Assembly: GCA_937922045.1 (NCBI GenBank)
Contig: CAKZXA010000011.1
Coordinates: forward strand, 1-64,000
Length of the DNA: 64,000 bases
Direction: 5' to 3'
Source of the DNA: an uncultured Acidimicrobiales bacterium
GTDB taxonomy: Bacteria > Actinomycetota > Acidimicrobiia > Acidimicrobiales > SZUA-35
Shown: in pieces, positions 25,488-35,986 of the stretch
Numbering within the stretch: position 1 is the first letter of the stretch
Layout: each line of letters starts with the position of its first letter
Notes under the pieces: generated by a model
Seen by the model: only the letters and a program-made list of their open reading frames with translations
Database searches by the model: none
Told to the model about the DNA's origin: nothing
Program-made: the position numbers and the translations under genes

Positions 25488-28400
25488 CTACTGCGAGACC
25501 ACCGGTACGCGAGCGGCATGAGACCACATCGTCTCCAAGCCGAGCGGGTCGAGGCCGGCGTTGCGCATCCGTCGCCGAACGGCGACAAGGTCGCCGTGGC
25601 CGCATACCGCCTCCACCAGCTCCACCACGAATCGTGAGATCGCGTCGTCGGTAGGGGTGATCTGGCCACGAGCTGCGGTCAGCGCTTCCAGACTGCCCCG
25701 CTCATCACCACGCTGGAAGCGGGCGGTTGCCTGGGCCAGATAAGCCAGCATTCGATCGAGATAGGTGGCGTTGTCGTTCAGCACCCGCACCACCGAGCTC
25801 TCAACATCGGCGATCCGACCTTCGGACGAGGCAACGATGGCGCGAACCGCCTCGGCATAGTGGTCGATGGTGTGTTCGTCAGGTCTCGATTCAGCTGCGT
25901 CCACCCACGACAACTGGCTCTTGGCCTCGTCCACGTTTCCTCGCTGCAGCAAGGCAAGGGCGAGGGCGACGATCAGATCTGCTTCACCGACGACAGTCGG
26001 GTCGTCATGGGGGCCCTCGTAGCGCGATGCCCACCGCATCGCCCGCTCCGGCTCGCCGAGACGAGCAGCCGACGCACAGTTGCTGATAATCGCGATCCGA
26101 CGGCTGTGTGGGTCGCCGCTGCTATCGGCTTCGCTGAAGGCCTCGCCGAGCACTTTACCGCCTTCGGCAACTCGACCGAGCGAGACCAGCGCCCGGCCTT
26201 CGAGGGCCAGCGACTGAACGAGCAGGCTGCCATCTTCGGCTCGACGCGCCAGCTGTTGGGCCTCGCGCGCCAGTTCGAGCGCCTGCACCGCTCGCCCCGA
26301 CCACAACTCCAACGACGAGGCCAGCGACACCATGATCGCTTCCGCCCAGGGGTCGTTGCGGCGACGGGTCTCCGGCAGGACAGAATCGAGGAGCTCGCGA
26401 GTCGTCTCCCAACGACCGAGATGGAAAGCGACCCAAGCCTGAACACCACGAGCCCAGGCCAGACCGCCACGATCTCCCAGCTCCACGAAAAGTTCGATGG
26501 CCTGGGCCGCGAGGCGGTTCGCTTCCAAGACTCGGCCCCGGTCGAAAGCGTACCACGCCATCGATTGCAGCGCCCAAGCTTCGCCCCGCCGATCGTTCGA
26601 CTCGGCCGCCACCCGCCGGGAAGCCTCGAGCGCCTGGCGGGCCAATGAATCGTCCATCCGAGCCATCTCGGTCAGACCGAGGAGGCGCAGGGCCAACGAT
26701 TGTTTGTGAGGAAGGTTGAGGGCAGCGAGTCGGGCTGAAGCTTCTCGCAACACCGATGCGGCATGATCTAGGTCGCCCGACTTGCGCATCACGTCACCCT
26801 TGGTCAACAAGGCCTCGGCTGAGCGGCGTTGATCGGCGTCTTGCAGCGATTCGAGTTTCGAAAGGTCGGCGCGGGAGCCAGCAAGGTCGTGCACCTCGCA
26901 CCGCGCCTTGGCTCGTCCTAGAACAAAGCGCGCCAGCGTCTCATTGTCTCCAGCCAGGTCGACGCCATAGCTGAACCAACGTTCGGCATCCCCCGGCTCA
27001 CCGGCGGACAAGGCTCGCTCCCCCGCCTGTTCCAGCCAGTAGAGAGCCTTGGAGACGATCTCGACGCGATCGAGGTTGGCGCCCGAGAACAGCTCGGCAC
27101 TCAGCTGGGCTGCGGCCCGATAGTGATCGGCGATGGCGACAACCACCGAGTTGCGCAAGGGCCCAGGTCGTTGTTCGACGTGGCGTGCGATCAGATGGTG
27201 GCGCTGAGCTCGCGCCGTTTTGGTGAGCGTTCCGTAGGCGACGTCACGAACCAGATCCGACCGAAACTCGAACCGCGAGCCGTCGGTCGACAACAGATCT
27301 TTGGCCACCAGGCTGCGCAGGGTTGAAGCGAAACGATCTTCGCTCTCGCTACTTTCAAATCCGACGCCTGCCGTTCGAGCACCATGCTCAGTCAACATGG
27401 CGAGGCTGCGGAGCGTGCCGCTGCTGCCGAGCACAGAGGCGTCTTCTACCAGGGCTCGTTCCGGCGCGTCCAGAGCATCGAGGCGGGCGGCCACGATCCC
27501 TCGGAGGGTGTCGGGTAGCTGGCGAAGTCCATCGGCACTCAGCACCGACCTGGCCGGCTGGCCCGATGGTTCGATACCTCGTTCGTGGACGAGCCCAGCA
27601 AGCTCCTCAAGGAAGAAGGGATTGCCTCCCGCCTTGTCCAGGATCTCGCGAGCCATCTCCGAAGAAAGCCCCATGTCGAGATCGTCGAGCAGGTTGAGGG
27701 CTGCGTCTTTCCCCAGCGAGCTCAGCGGAAGTACGAGTACCCCGTGGCGGCCCGAGGTCAGAGGATTCTGCTCAAGACCGTCGTCAAAAGAGCGAGCGGT
27801 GGCCAGAACGAGGAGGCGGTCGTCGGCGTGCTGCACCAGCGTCCGGCGCAGCAGTTCCCACATCGCGTCCCCAGCCCAATGCATATCGGAGAGCGCGATG
27901 ACGACCGGCCTGACCGCCAGCTCGGACTCCAAGACAGAAACGAAGGAACCGATCACCTCGTCGCGATTTCGAGACCGATCACCGTTGCGCAGCGGCGTCT
28001 CATACCCAAGGGTGTGGAGTATCGCCGTCTTGAGCCGGTCGAGGGCAGACGAGCTGATCGGGGAGAATCTGCTCGACAGTTCCCCGCGCACGAGGGGCTC
28101 GACCACCTCCAGACCCAAGTCATTGCTGAGCCCAAACACCTGGCGCAGAATCTCGGCGACCGGCCACCAAACGTTGGCCTCGCCGTAGGGCAGACATCGC
28201 GCTTCGAGCAGGACAGCGTCGGCCTCGTCGACGATACGTGCCGCCGCCTCCGAGACCAGGCGGGTCTTACCCAGACCGGCATCACCGGTGATGACGGCAG
28301 CCTGGGCTCCGCCTTGTTGCAGGGCCAGAGCACCTTGGGCGCCGAGGAGAGAGAGTTCACGTTCACGGCCGAAGAACGATGAGGATCGCACCCGATGGGC

Positions 28401-29039
28401 ACCGGGCAGTCGAATAGCCTCGACCGCCAGCCATGCCTCAATCGGTTCGTCTCGACCTCGCGCCTGGAGGCTTCCGAGCGGTTCGTAGCGAACGGCGTGG
28501 CTGGTCGCGGCTTTCGTGGTTGACCCGACGAGGATCTGGCCGGGCTCAGCTAGCTGTTCGAGCCGGGCGGCCGAGTTCATGACGTCGCCCATAGCTGTAT
28601 AGTCGCCGCCTGCCGTCGTCGAGCCGACGAGTACCTCGCCGGTATTGACGCCGATACGAATCTGCATCCGTGTCTCAACGTTGGCCGTAAGTTGCTCGAG
28701 GGTGTGCTGCATCTCGAGGGCCGATCGCACGGCTCGCTCGGGATCGTCCTCATGGGCGATGGGTGCACCGAACAAGGCCACGATGGCATCGCCAACGATC
28801 TTGTCGACCACCCCGCCATAGGCCGTTATCTTTCGCGTGAGCTGGGCGAAGCATCGATCGACGAGGTGTTTGACCTCTTCAGGATCTCGGTGTTCGGCCA
28901 ATGTCGTGAATCCCACGATGTCGGCGAAGACAACCGAAACGACCCGACGCTCTTCCTCGGCGGTTGCCTGCGAGGTTCCACACTGGTAGCAGAACCTTGC
29001 TTCAGGTGCGTTGGCCGCACCACACGATCGACAGATCAC
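25488..29039 (-). CDS. Class III nucleotide cyclase fused to AAA ATPase and TPR repeats
   Basis: A 1183-residue multidomain signalling protein. Residues 3-20 are a zinc ribbon (CRSC...CYQC). The cyclase domain (about 32-205) has the metal Asp residues D40 and D84, Lys 80 and D152 for base recognition, and N155 and R159 of the transition-state pair, so it looks active. An AAA/STAND ATPase follows with Walker A GDAGLGKTR (252-260), and the C-terminal 600 residues are helical TPR-like repeats. The start is GTG, with TAGGCT 8 nt upstream. Six 13-bp repeats lie further upstream. The product, cAMP or cGMP, cannot be decided with certainty. Confidence 0.9.
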   Translation of the reverse strand: MICRSCGAANAPEARFCYQCGTSQATAEEERRVVSVVFADIVGFTTLAEHRDPEEVKHLVDRCFAQLTRKITAYGGVVDKIVGDAIVALFGAPIAHEDDPERAVRSALEMQHTLEQLTANVETRMQIRIGVNTGEVLVGSTTAGGDYTAMGDVMNSAARLEQLAEPGQILVGSTTKAATSHAVRYEPLGSLQARGRDEPIEAWLAVEAIRLPGAHRVRSSSFFGRERELSLLGAQGALALQQGGAQAAVITGDAGLGKTRLVSEAAARIVDEADAVLLEARCLPYGEANVWWPVAEILRQVFGLSNDLGLEVVEPLVRGELSSRFSPISSSALDRLKTAILHTLGYETPLRNGDRSRNRDEVIGSFVSVLESELAVRPVVIALSDMHWAGDAMWELLRRTLVQHADDRLLVLATARSFDDGLEQNPLTSGRHGVLVLPLSSLGKDAALNLLDDLDMGLSSEMAREILDKAGGNPFFLEELAGLVHERGIEPSGQPARSVLSADGLRQLPDTLRGIVAARLDALDAPERALVEDASVLGSSGTLRSLAMLTEHGARTAGVGFESSESEDRFASTLRSLVAKDLLSTDGSRFEFRSDLVRDVAYGTLTKTARAQRHHLIARHVEQRPGPLRNSVVVAIADHYRAAAQLSAELFSGANLDRVEIVSKALYWLEQAGERALSAGEPGDAERWFSYGVDLAGDNETLARFVLGRAKARCEVHDLAGSRADLSKLESLQDADQRRSAEALLTKGDVMRKSGDLDHAASVLREASARLAALNLPHKQSLALRLLGLTEMARMDDSLARQALEASRRVAAESNDRRGEAWALQSMAWYAFDRGRVLEANRLAAQAIELFVELGDRGGLAWARGVQAWVAFHLGRWETTRELLDSVLPETRRRNDPWAEAIMVSLASSLELWSGRAVQALELAREAQQLARRAEDGSLLVQSLALEGRALVSLGRVAEGGKVLGEAFSEADSSGDPHSRRIAIISNCASAARLGEPERAMRWASRYEGPHDDPTVVGEADLIVALALALLQRGNVDEAKSQLSWVDAAESRPDEHTIDHYAEAVRAIVASSEGRIADVESSVVRVLNDNATYLDRMLAYLAQATARFQRGDERGSLEALTAARGQITPTDDAISRFVVELVEAVCGHGDLVAVRRRMRNAGLDPLGLETMWSHAARVPVVSQ

Positions 29040-29117
29040 TACTTTTTAGCCTAGCTTCATCGGCCCAGCGAGGACCTGGAGTTTCATCGAATGTTAGCAA
29101 CATGTAGCACCACATTG

Positions 29118-29195
29118 CAATTGTTCGCAGCAATTGTTCGCAGCAATTGCTCGCAGTAGTCGTTCGCAGCGGTTGTTCGCAGAAGTCGTTCGCGG
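29118..29195. repeat. Six tandem 13-bp repeats upstream of the cyclase gene
   Basis: Units of exactly 13 bp run without spacers: CAATTGTTCGCAG twice, CAATTGCTCGCAG, TAGTCGTTCGCAG, CGGTTGTTCGCAG and AAGTCGTTCGCGG. The core TCGCAG is kept in the first five units and becomes TCGCGG in the sixth. The array begins about 80 bp upstream of the cyclase start and ends 12 bp from the stop of the upstream gene. It may be a multi-copy binding site or a slippage-prone minisatellite. It is not a CRISPR. Confidence 0.92.
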
Positions 29196-29206
29196 TGGTG
29201 TGACGT

Positions 29207-30721
29207 TCAATCTCTGAGCACCGCTAGGCTCCACCCATCCACGAGGTCAGGGCGTTCTTCACGGCTCATCAACAAGATCTTGGTGCCGCGAAAACGGTAG
29301 CCAAACTCAAGATCGGCCTCATCGGCTAGAGCACGGTACAGCTCGGCGTTGAGCGTTTCCTCCTGGAACAGTATCGACTCCAACGATCTTCGCCGTTCCG
29401 CGCCCACCTCAGCCCTATAGATCCAGGATTGTTCGTCGACCGTAGCGACCATGAGCGCCGCCACCGCGTCGTCGACTACATAGTCTCCCAACAAGGCGAC
29501 ATCGGCTTCGATGCTGCCGACCGCCTCGACCGCCGGACCGCGGTTGGCAACATAGCCGAAATGCATCGAGCGAGCCGGATGAGGGAACCCACTAAGGGCT
29601 GCCGGACCGGCCGTGAGCAATGCCGACATGGCGCCACACACGCCGACCGCTGCCACCAGCTGTCGGGCCGCAGCTCCTGACAAGACTCGATCGCCTTCCA
29701 CCATCACGATCGCGAACAGGGGCCAAGCCAGAAAGAAGATGAGGGGAAACGAGTAGTAGGCCTCAAGGCTGGCGATCCGAGGCTCGGCCGCGCTGGTAAC
29801 GAACAACAGCCATGGCAACACGGCGAGGTGTCCGGCCAGGCCAAGCCAGAACCGCTTGAGCACAACGACGGCGGCCGACAGACACCACGGCGCCCACACA
29901 TAGGGCCGGTGGAGGCCGAATCGCAACACACGCTCGCTCAACACATCGCTTGTCAGATGGCCGTACGGAGGGTCACCGATGAAGAGGGTGCCGAGGAGGT
30001 CTCGATCATCACCGCCCGAAACCACCTTCTGAACAACGATCATCACGATGGCGTAGACGGCTAGCAGCCCGGCGAGCGACAACAGGTGGATGAGCCTCCG
30101 ACGATCACCCCCATACCAGACCCACAAAACGACGATCACCGCGAGATAACCGAAATAGTGCAGGCCTGCGTCTTCCCGAACGTTGGCGCCGGCAAACAAC
30201 AGGGCGAGCGGTAGCCACGGCCGGATACCACCGCCTAGCCACAGTCCGGCCGCCCCGATGAATGCCGCCGGTATCGCCAGCTCCACATGGGGAAAGGCAA
30301 GCACGGCCAGCGTCATCCCGTTGAAGGTGCACGCCAGCCCGACAGCCGCCGCCCAAGGCCGGGCCACGATTCGGCTGGCGGCAGCGTAGAGGCCGACAGC
30401 CATCACAGCCAGCCATGCCGCCTGGTAGACGGCGAAACGATCCAGAACCGACAAGGGCCGCAACACGGTTCGACCAATGGCGGTGTAAAGCCAGAAGATC
30501 GGGGAGAGATGGGTGCGTACGAAGTCGCCGGGCATCACCCCCGGATTGGGAAACGATGGTGGCACCGAATGAGACGAAAGCCAGGCGAACCAGGCGGTGT
30601 CGGTGTAGAACCCGCCGACGGTATAGAAGTGGTTGAGGTGAATATTCAGTCCAAGCACAAAGGCGACGCAGAGTACAAGAATGAACCATCCATCGAGCCC
30701 TCGTTCGGGGGCGCTAGTCAT
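29207..30721 (-). CDS. DUF2079 family polytopic membrane protein
   Basis: About 504 residues with roughly 10-12 membrane segments. The N-terminal region with HFYTVGGFYTDTAWFAWL is characteristic of DUF2079 proteins, whose arrangement resembles GT-C fold glycosyltransferases. The function is unknown. ATG 30721 is chosen; the longer frame (to 30820) overlaps the divergent glucosidase promoter and lacks a membrane-protein-like start. The gene is divergent from the GH13 gene, with about 100 bp between the starts. Confidence 0.75.
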   Translation of the reverse strand: MTSAPERGLDGWFILVLCVAFVLGLNIHLNHFYTVGGFYTDTAWFAWLSSHSVPPSFPNPGVMPGDFVRTHLSPIFWLYTAIGRTVLRPLSVLDRFAVYQAAWLAVMAVGLYAAASRIVARPWAAAVGLACTFNGMTLAVLAFPHVELAIPAAFIGAAGLWLGGGIRPWLPLALLFAGANVREDAGLHYFGYLAVIVVLWVWYGGDRRRLIHLLSLAGLLAVYAIVMIVVQKVVSGGDDRDLLGTLFIGDPPYGHLTSDVLSERVLRFGLHRPYVWAPWCLSAAVVVLKRFWLGLAGHLAVLPWLLFVTSAAEPRIASLEAYYSFPLIFFLAWPLFAIVMVEGDRVLSGAAARQLVAAVGVCGAMSALLTAGPAALSGFPHPARSMHFGYVANRGPAVEAVGSIEADVALLGDYVVDDAVAALMVATVDEQSWIYRAEVGAERRRSLESILFQEETLNAELYRALADEADLEFGYRFRGTKILLMSREERPDLVDGWSLAVLRD

Positions 30722-30795
30722 CGAGATCAAACATCGTGCCCTTTGATTGCATGTGACCCTGGAGACATGCATCGGCGGTATGGCGGCGGTCGGGG

Positions 30796-30829
30796 CTGGG
30801 CACACGATAACGTTTTGCACTGTGCCCAG
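30796..30829 (+). promoter_or_regulatory. Palindrome spanning promoter and start of the GH13 gene
   Basis: CTGGGCACA and TGTGCCCAG are perfect 9-bp arms separated by 16 bp. The spacer contains TAACGT (30808-30813), a plausible -10 element 8 nt before the GTG at 30822, and the GTG itself lies inside the right arm. The layout fits a repressor operator over a leaderless promoter. The spacer also has an ACGT-centred core of the kind bound by LacI-family sugar regulators. Confidence 0.5.
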
Positions 30830-32513
30830 TGAAGCTTTTGCCCCTGATCCATCTTCGGCCCCCTGGTGGCGGCGTGGGGTGGTCTATCAGATCTACCCCC
30901 GCTCCTTTGCCGACGGCAACGGGGATGGCACGGGCGACATCGCCGGCATCCGTTCAAAGCTTGGCTACTTGCGAGACCTCGGCGTCGACGCCATCTGGAT
31001 CAATCCGTGGTATCTCTCCCCCCTCGACGACGGTGGCTACGACGTAGCCGACTACCGCCAGATCGAACCGCGCTACGGCACCACCGATGAGGCTGAGGCG
31101 CTCATCACCGAGGCGCACGAACACGGCATCAAGGTCATCGCCGATGTCGTCCCCAACCACACCTCGTATCAACACACGTGGTTCCAAGAGGCGCTCCAGG
31201 CCCCTCTTGGCGACCCGGCCCGCGATCGCTACCACTTCCGGCCCGGCAAGGGTGAAAACGGTTCGGAGCCGCCGAGCGACTGGACCAGCGTCTTCGGCGG
31301 TCCGGCCTGGAGCCGAGTCGACACGATGACCGATGTCGAGGCGGCAGCCGACGGGGTTGCGGAGTGGTACCTTCACCTCTTCGCCCCTCAACAGCCCGAC
31401 TTGAACTGGGAGAATCCCGAGGTCGTCGAGGAGTTCGAAGCGGTGCTCCGCTTCTGGCTGGACCGTGGCATCGACGGGTTCCGAGTTGACGTGGCCCACG
31501 GCCTGGTCAAAGACATGGACTACCCGGATCTAGGCCTCGCAACCGACGCACTCCTAACGTCGGCCTCGTTCGACGGGCACCCGTTCTGGGATCGCGATGA
31601 CATCCACCCGATCGTGCGCCGCTGGCGAAACCTTCTCGACGAGTACGACGGCGAGCGCATGATGGTGGCCGAGGCCTGGGTCCGTCCCGAGCGTCTGCCC
31701 CTCTATCTGCGTCCTGATGAGTATCACCAGTCGTTCAACTTCGACTTCCTCGAAGCTGCGTGGAAGGCAGACGACTTCCGAACCATCATGGAAAAGGCAA
31801 CCACAGCAGCGGCGGAGGTGGGCTCGACACCAACCTGGGTCCTGTCGAACCACGACGTTATGCGCGAGGCAACACGCTACGGATTACCGGACGGCACCGA
31901 CTGGCGATCCTGGCCGGCCACCGGCCCCGCCAACCTGCTCGATGCCGAGCTCGGCCTGCGAAGAGCACGAGCCGCGGCCCTGCTCCTGCTCGGACTTCCC
32001 GGATCGGCCTATCTCTACCAGGGCGAAGAACTGGGCCTCCCAGAGGTTTGGGATCTGCCCGTCGAGGTTCTTGACGATCCCGTTTGGGAACAGTCAGGTC
32101 ATACCCTCAAGGGCCGCGATGGATGTCGGGTACCGCTTCCCTGGTCGCGATCGGGAGCCTCCTACGGCTTCGGCGAGAATGAAGGCTGGCTGCCACAACC
32201 CCAGGTTTTTGGTGAACTCTCCGCCAGCTCACAAACCGGCATCGGCCAGTCCACGCTCGAGTTGTTCCGCAAGGCGCTCCATCTGCGCCGGGAGTTCGGC
32301 ACCTCCGACGAGACCGTCGAGTTGCTCGATGCTGGCGACGACGTGCTGGCCTATCGGCGCGGTAGCGGACTGATCTGCGTGGTAAATTTCGGCGACGAGG
32401 CCGTGGAACTACCCGACCATACGCGCGTCCTGGTCCACAGCCAGAGCGATGCCTTAGCCGAAGCCCCGATCAGCAGCTCGCTACCGCCCAACACGGCGGT
32501 CTGGCTGCAATAA
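30822..32513 (+). CDS. GH13 alpha-glucosidase / oligo-1,6-glucosidase type
   Basis: About 563 residues. The GH13 motifs are present in order: VVYQIYPRSFADGNGDGTGDIAGI, VIADVVPNHTS, DGFRVDVAHGL (nucleophile Asp), VAEAWVRPE (acid/base Glu) and LSNHDVMRE (third Asp). They are typical of exo-acting alpha-glucosidases of the oligo-1,6-glucosidase group. No signal peptide is seen, so it acts on imported oligosaccharides. GTG 30822 is favoured over ATG 30780 because the conserved domain follows closely; the choice is uncertain. A palindrome covers the start region. Confidence 0.9.
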   Translation: MPSEAFAPDPSSAPWWRRGVVYQIYPRSFADGNGDGTGDIAGIRSKLGYLRDLGVDAIWINPWYLSPLDDGGYDVADYRQIEPRYGTTDEAEALITEAHEHGIKVIADVVPNHTSYQHTWFQEALQAPLGDPARDRYHFRPGKGENGSEPPSDWTSVFGGPAWSRVDTMTDVEAAADGVAEWYLHLFAPQQPDLNWENPEVVEEFEAVLRFWLDRGIDGFRVDVAHGLVKDMDYPDLGLATDALLTSASFDGHPFWDRDDIHPIVRRWRNLLDEYDGERMMVAEAWVRPERLPLYLRPDEYHQSFNFDFLEAAWKADDFRTIMEKATTAAAEVGSTPTWVLSNHDVMREATRYGLPDGTDWRSWPATGPANLLDAELGLRRARAAALLLLGLPGSAYLYQGEELGLPEVWDLPVEVLDDPVWEQSGHTLKGRDGCRVPLPWSRSGASYGFGENEGWLPQPQVFGELSASSQTGIGQSTLELFRKALHLRREFGTSDETVELLDAGDDVLAYRRGSGLICVVNFGDEAVELPDHTRVLVHSQSDALAEAPISSSLPPNTAVWLQ

Positions 32514-32636
32514 GCCTGCGGATGGCTCGCCCGAAAGCGCGTACAAATCAGGTAATCCCTGACACATCCAGGATTGATGGCTAGAGGTCCGCCGGTAACC
32601 TCAAACACCTACCGTTAAAACTGAGAGGGAATCACT

Positions 32637-33395
32637 ATGACCACCGTGCCTCCGGCCCCGGTCGTAATGGACAATGCTGCCGCCTATGCCGTAAATGCGT
32701 CAAAGGTCTACGGAGCTGGCGACACCGCAGTCCACGCGCTTCGCGACGTCAATGTCGGTTTCGAACGAGGCCGCTTCACCGCCATCATGGGCCCGTCCGG
32801 TTCGGGCAAGTCCACGCTCATGCATTGCATGGCTGGCTTAGACCGACTCACCGGCGGTGAAACCTACATCGGCGACACCGCCGTCTCCACGCTGAACGAC
32901 AAGCAGCTCACCGAGCTTCGACGCGAGAAGGTCGGCTTCATCTTCCAGGCCTTCAATCTGATTCCGACCCTCAACGCACGAGAAAACATCACCCTGCCGA
33001 TGGACCTGGGCGGTCGTGACTACGACAACGCCTGGGTTGACGAAGTCATCTCGACCGTGGGGCTCGCCGACCGCGTAACCCACCGACCGAACGAACTCTC
33101 TGGTGGGCAGCAACAACGCGTGGCGGTTGCTCGCGCCCTGGCTAGCCGGCCCGCCATCGTCTTTGGCGACGAGCCAACCGGCAATCTCGATTCCCGCACC
33201 TCCGCCGACATCCTTTCCTTCATGCGCCAGGCTGTCGACGACCTCGGTCAAACAATCGTGATGGTCACCCACGACGCCGTCTCGGCCTCCTATGCCCATC
33301 GCGCCCTATTCCTGGCCGACGGTCGCATGGTGCAAGAGCTGGCCGACCCAACGCCAGACAAGGTCTACGACACCATCTTGAACCTGGAGTCATAG
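32637..33395 (+). CDS. ABC transporter ATP-binding protein, MacB/LolD type
   Basis: A 252-residue ATPase. Walker [10 protein letters not shown] (52-60), the Q-loop in [10 protein letters not shown], the signature LSGGQQQR, Walker [13 protein letters not shown] and the H-loop MVTHD are all present. The LDS/TGN pattern after Walker B is typical of the MacB/LolD/FtsE group that powers FtsX-type permeases. The gene has a clear ribosome-binding site (GAGGGA) 7 nt upstream and ends 3 bp before its permease. The substrate is unknown. Confidence 0.95.
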   Translation: MTTVPPAPVVMDNAAAYAVNASKVYGAGDTAVHALRDVNVGFERGRFTAIMGPSGSGKSTLMHCMAGLDRLTGGETYIGDTAVSTLNDKQLTELRREKVGFIFQAFNLIPTLNARENITLPMDLGGRDYDNAWVDEVISTVGLADRVTHRPNELSGGQQQRVAVARALASRPAIVFGDEPTGNLDSRTSADILSFMRQAVDDLGQTIVMVTHDAVSASYAHRALFLADGRMVQELADPTPDKVYDTILNLES

Positions 33396-33398
33396 CCG

Positions 33399-35969
33399 AT
33401 GCTCAAACTCATCGTTCGCGGCATCGTCGCCAACCTTGGCCGCCTCATCCTCACCCTCATAGCCGTCGTACTCGGCGTGTCAGCTGTCTCTGGCTCCTTC
33501 ATCCTCGCCGACAGTTTGAGATCGGTCTTCAATCAGATCTCTGAAGATGCCCTGGCTGGCATTGACGCCCAGGTGCGGCCAATACCTTCAGACATAGCAT
33601 CCGCCTTCGGCGGAGGTGGCCTTCCCACCTTCGACGAATCCATCGTTGACGAACTCGAAGCCCTTCCCGAGGTCGATCGAGCCGCCGGCCAGGTTTCGGC
33701 CATCGAACGGGTCTATACCGTCGATGCCGAGGGTGAGATCGTTCGCCCTGCCGGCCCACCTGTCTTCGCCAACTCGTGGAGTGGTGACAGCGAAGTCAGT
33801 GCCTTCACCCTCGTCGATGGAACGCCACCGAGTGGCCAACAGATCGCCATCGATCAGGGCCAAGCCCAAAAAGGCGGTTTCAGTATCGGTGAGATGGTCG
33901 ATGTGAGCCTGGCCAACGGCACCATCGAACAGTTCGAACTTTCGGGTCTTATCGACTTCGGTGAGGGTGGAACCGGCGGTGCCTACTTCATCCTGATGGA
34001 TCTTCCCACCATCCAGCGAGCGACCGAAACCACCGGTCTCATCAACTCGATCGACCTGGCCGCCGCTGGCGATCTCAGTGGCGACGACCTGGTCGACACG
34101 GTGAGCCCACTCCTGCCGGACGGGTTGGAGGCTGTGCCTCAAGACGTGCTCATCGAGGAGAACCAGGAGAGCTTCGGCCAGGTGATCGACATCTTCGGCA
34201 ACATCTTGCTCGGCTTCGCCTTCGTCATCCTGTTCGTCAGCATCTTTATCATCTACAACACCTTTGCCATCCTGGTCGGCCAGCGAACCCGTCAGCTGGG
34301 TCTGCTCCGGTCGATTGGGGCCAGCGCGAACCAGATCCGGTTCATGGTGCTCATCGAGGCCGTACTCATCGGGTTGCTTGCTTCACTGATCGGCCTCCTG
34401 GGCGGCATCGGTGTAGCCTCCCTGCTCAAGTGGGTGTTCAGTCAGGGCGGAAACCAGTTCCCCGAGGGACCCTTGGAAATCCAACCTCGAACGATTGCCG
34501 TCGTCTTTGCCGTCGGCCTCTTCGTGACCGTTGCCTCCGCTCTCATCCCCGCCTTCCGAGCGGCGAAGGTTGCTCCGTTGGAGGCAGTGCGAGATGGTGG
34601 GCGCAAGGAGCGTTCGGCCTCCTTCCGCGTTGTCACCGGCAGCATCGTTCTCGTCCCGGGCCTCATCCTCTTCGGGCTGGCGTTGGCCGGATCGTTTGAG
34701 TCGACACGAAACACCTTCGTCGGGCTGGGTGTCGGTGGCGCACTGATCTTCATCGGTGTCTCTATGCTCAGTGCTCTTTTCGCCGGGGTCGTCGCCTCTG
34801 GGCTCGGCCTGCCGGTGCAGTCGATCAAGGGCATTACCGGACGATTGGCCCGCGACAACGCGAGCCGAAACCCCCAGCGCACCTCGGCCACGGCCACCGC
34901 CCTGATGATCGGCCTAGCCCTCATCACCGGTGTGGCCATTCTGACCGCCTCGGTCATCCGTAACTTCGACGAAATCCTGGAAGACGCGATCGGCTCCGAT
35001 CTGGTGCTCTACCAACCACCGCAGGGCCAGCCGTTCTCGCCAGCGCTCATCGAGCCGCTCAAGGCTCTCGATGAAGTCGAGACCGTCAGCGGTTATGCCG
35101 CTTTCCGCGGAGCTATCGACGACGACGTCTTCGATCTCCGAGCCTGGGATTCCGACACCGGGGCCAGCGTGATCAACATGGGCCTCACCGACGGCACCCT
35201 CGAAAGTCTTGGCACCGACGGCATCGCCGTGTTCGACGAAACAGCAACCGAGCGAGGTCTCAGCCTGGGCGACTCCGTCACCTTCGAATTCGAGGATGGC
35301 GCCTTTGAAGACTTCGAGATCCGCGCCCTGTACGACAACAGCCAGGTGGTCGATGGGGTGTCATGGTTGTTCGATCGAGCGGTTGCCTCCGAACACGTCG
35401 CAACCGACACGGTGCTGTGGATCGGGGTCAGCCTGGTGGGCGGTGACGACCCGGAAAGCGCTGCCTTCGCCGACGCCCAGGCCAAGGTTGAGGCCATCGT
35501 CAAAGACCAGCCACAAATCGAGGTTCAAAACAACAGCGAGTTCCGGCAGGCCCAGATCGATCAGCTCAACCAGATTCAGATCCTGATCATCGGCCTACTG
35601 GCTATGTGTATCGTCGTCGCCTTCTTCGGCATCGTGAACACGATGGTGCTGTCGATCTTGGAGCGAACGAGAGAGATCGGCCTGCTGCGAGCGGTGGGAA
35701 CAACTCGCTCCCAGCTCCGCACCGCCATCCGCTGGGAGGCGGTCATCGTGAGCCTCTTCGGCTCCTTGCTCGGCGTAATCATGGGTATCGGTTTGGGCTG
35801 GGCAACCGTCACAGCCATTCCCGACAGCTTCCTGTCATTCGTGGCCATCCCCTGGGGACAGATCGCTATCTACCTGGTTATCGGCGCCCTGATCGGTGTC
35901 GTCGCCGCCCTGTTCCCTGGCGCTCGCGCCGCCCGGCTCAACGTGTTGGACGCCATCGCCCACGAATAA
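33399..35969 (+). CDS. FtsX/MacB-type ABC transporter permease
   Basis: An 856-residue permease made of two FtsX-like halves. The N-terminal helix ([28 protein letters not shown]) is followed by a large extracytoplasmic region. A membrane block with [35 protein letters not shown] comes next, then a second extracytoplasmic domain and a C-terminal block with [24 protein letters not shown]. The repeated LLR-(S/A)-(I/V)G motif marks the coupling loops. Such pairs in Gram-positives export peptides, lipoproteins or antimicrobials, or act mechanically in the envelope. Confidence 0.93.
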   Translation: MLKLIVRGIVANLGRLILTLIAVVLGVSAVSGSFILADSLRSVFNQISEDALAGIDAQVRPIPSDIASAFGGGGLPTFDESIVDELEALPEVDRAAGQVSAIERVYTVDAEGEIVRPAGPPVFANSWSGDSEVSAFTLVDGTPPSGQQIAIDQGQAQKGGFSIGEMVDVSLANGTIEQFELSGLIDFGEGGTGGAYFILMDLPTIQRATETTGLINSIDLAAAGDLSGDDLVDTVSPLLPDGLEAVPQDVLIEENQESFGQVIDIFGNILLGFAFVILFVSIFIIYNTFAILVGQRTRQLGLLRSIGASANQIRFMVLIEAVLIGLLASLIGLLGGIGVASLLKWVFSQGGNQFPEGPLEIQPRTIAVVFAVGLFVTVASALIPAFRAAKVAPLEAVRDGGRKERSASFRVVTGSIVLVPGLILFGLALAGSFESTRNTFVGLGVGGALIFIGVSMLSALFAGVVASGLGLPVQSIKGITGRLARDNASRNPQRTSATATALMIGLALITGVAILTASVIRNFDEILEDAIGSDLVLYQPPQGQPFSPALIEPLKALDEVETVSGYAAFRGAIDDDVFDLRAWDSDTGASVINMGLTDGTLESLGTDGIAVFDETATERGLSLGDSVTFEFEDGAFEDFEIRALYDNSQVVDGVSWLFDRAVASEHVATDTVLWIGVSLVGGDDPESAAFADAQAKVEAIVKDQPQIEVQNNSEFRQAQIDQLNQIQILIIGLLAMCIVVAFFGIVNTMVLSILERTREIGLLRAVGTTRSQLRTAIRWEAVIVSLFGSLLGVIMGIGLGWATVTAIPDSFLSFVAIPWGQIAIYLVIGALIGVVAALFPGARAARLNVLDAIAHE

Positions 35970-35986
35970 CCCCATCTCGACGGTCC

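Noticed and set aside
29118..29195. The 13-bp repeats as a CRISPR
   Set aside because: The units adjoin with no spacers and are far too short.
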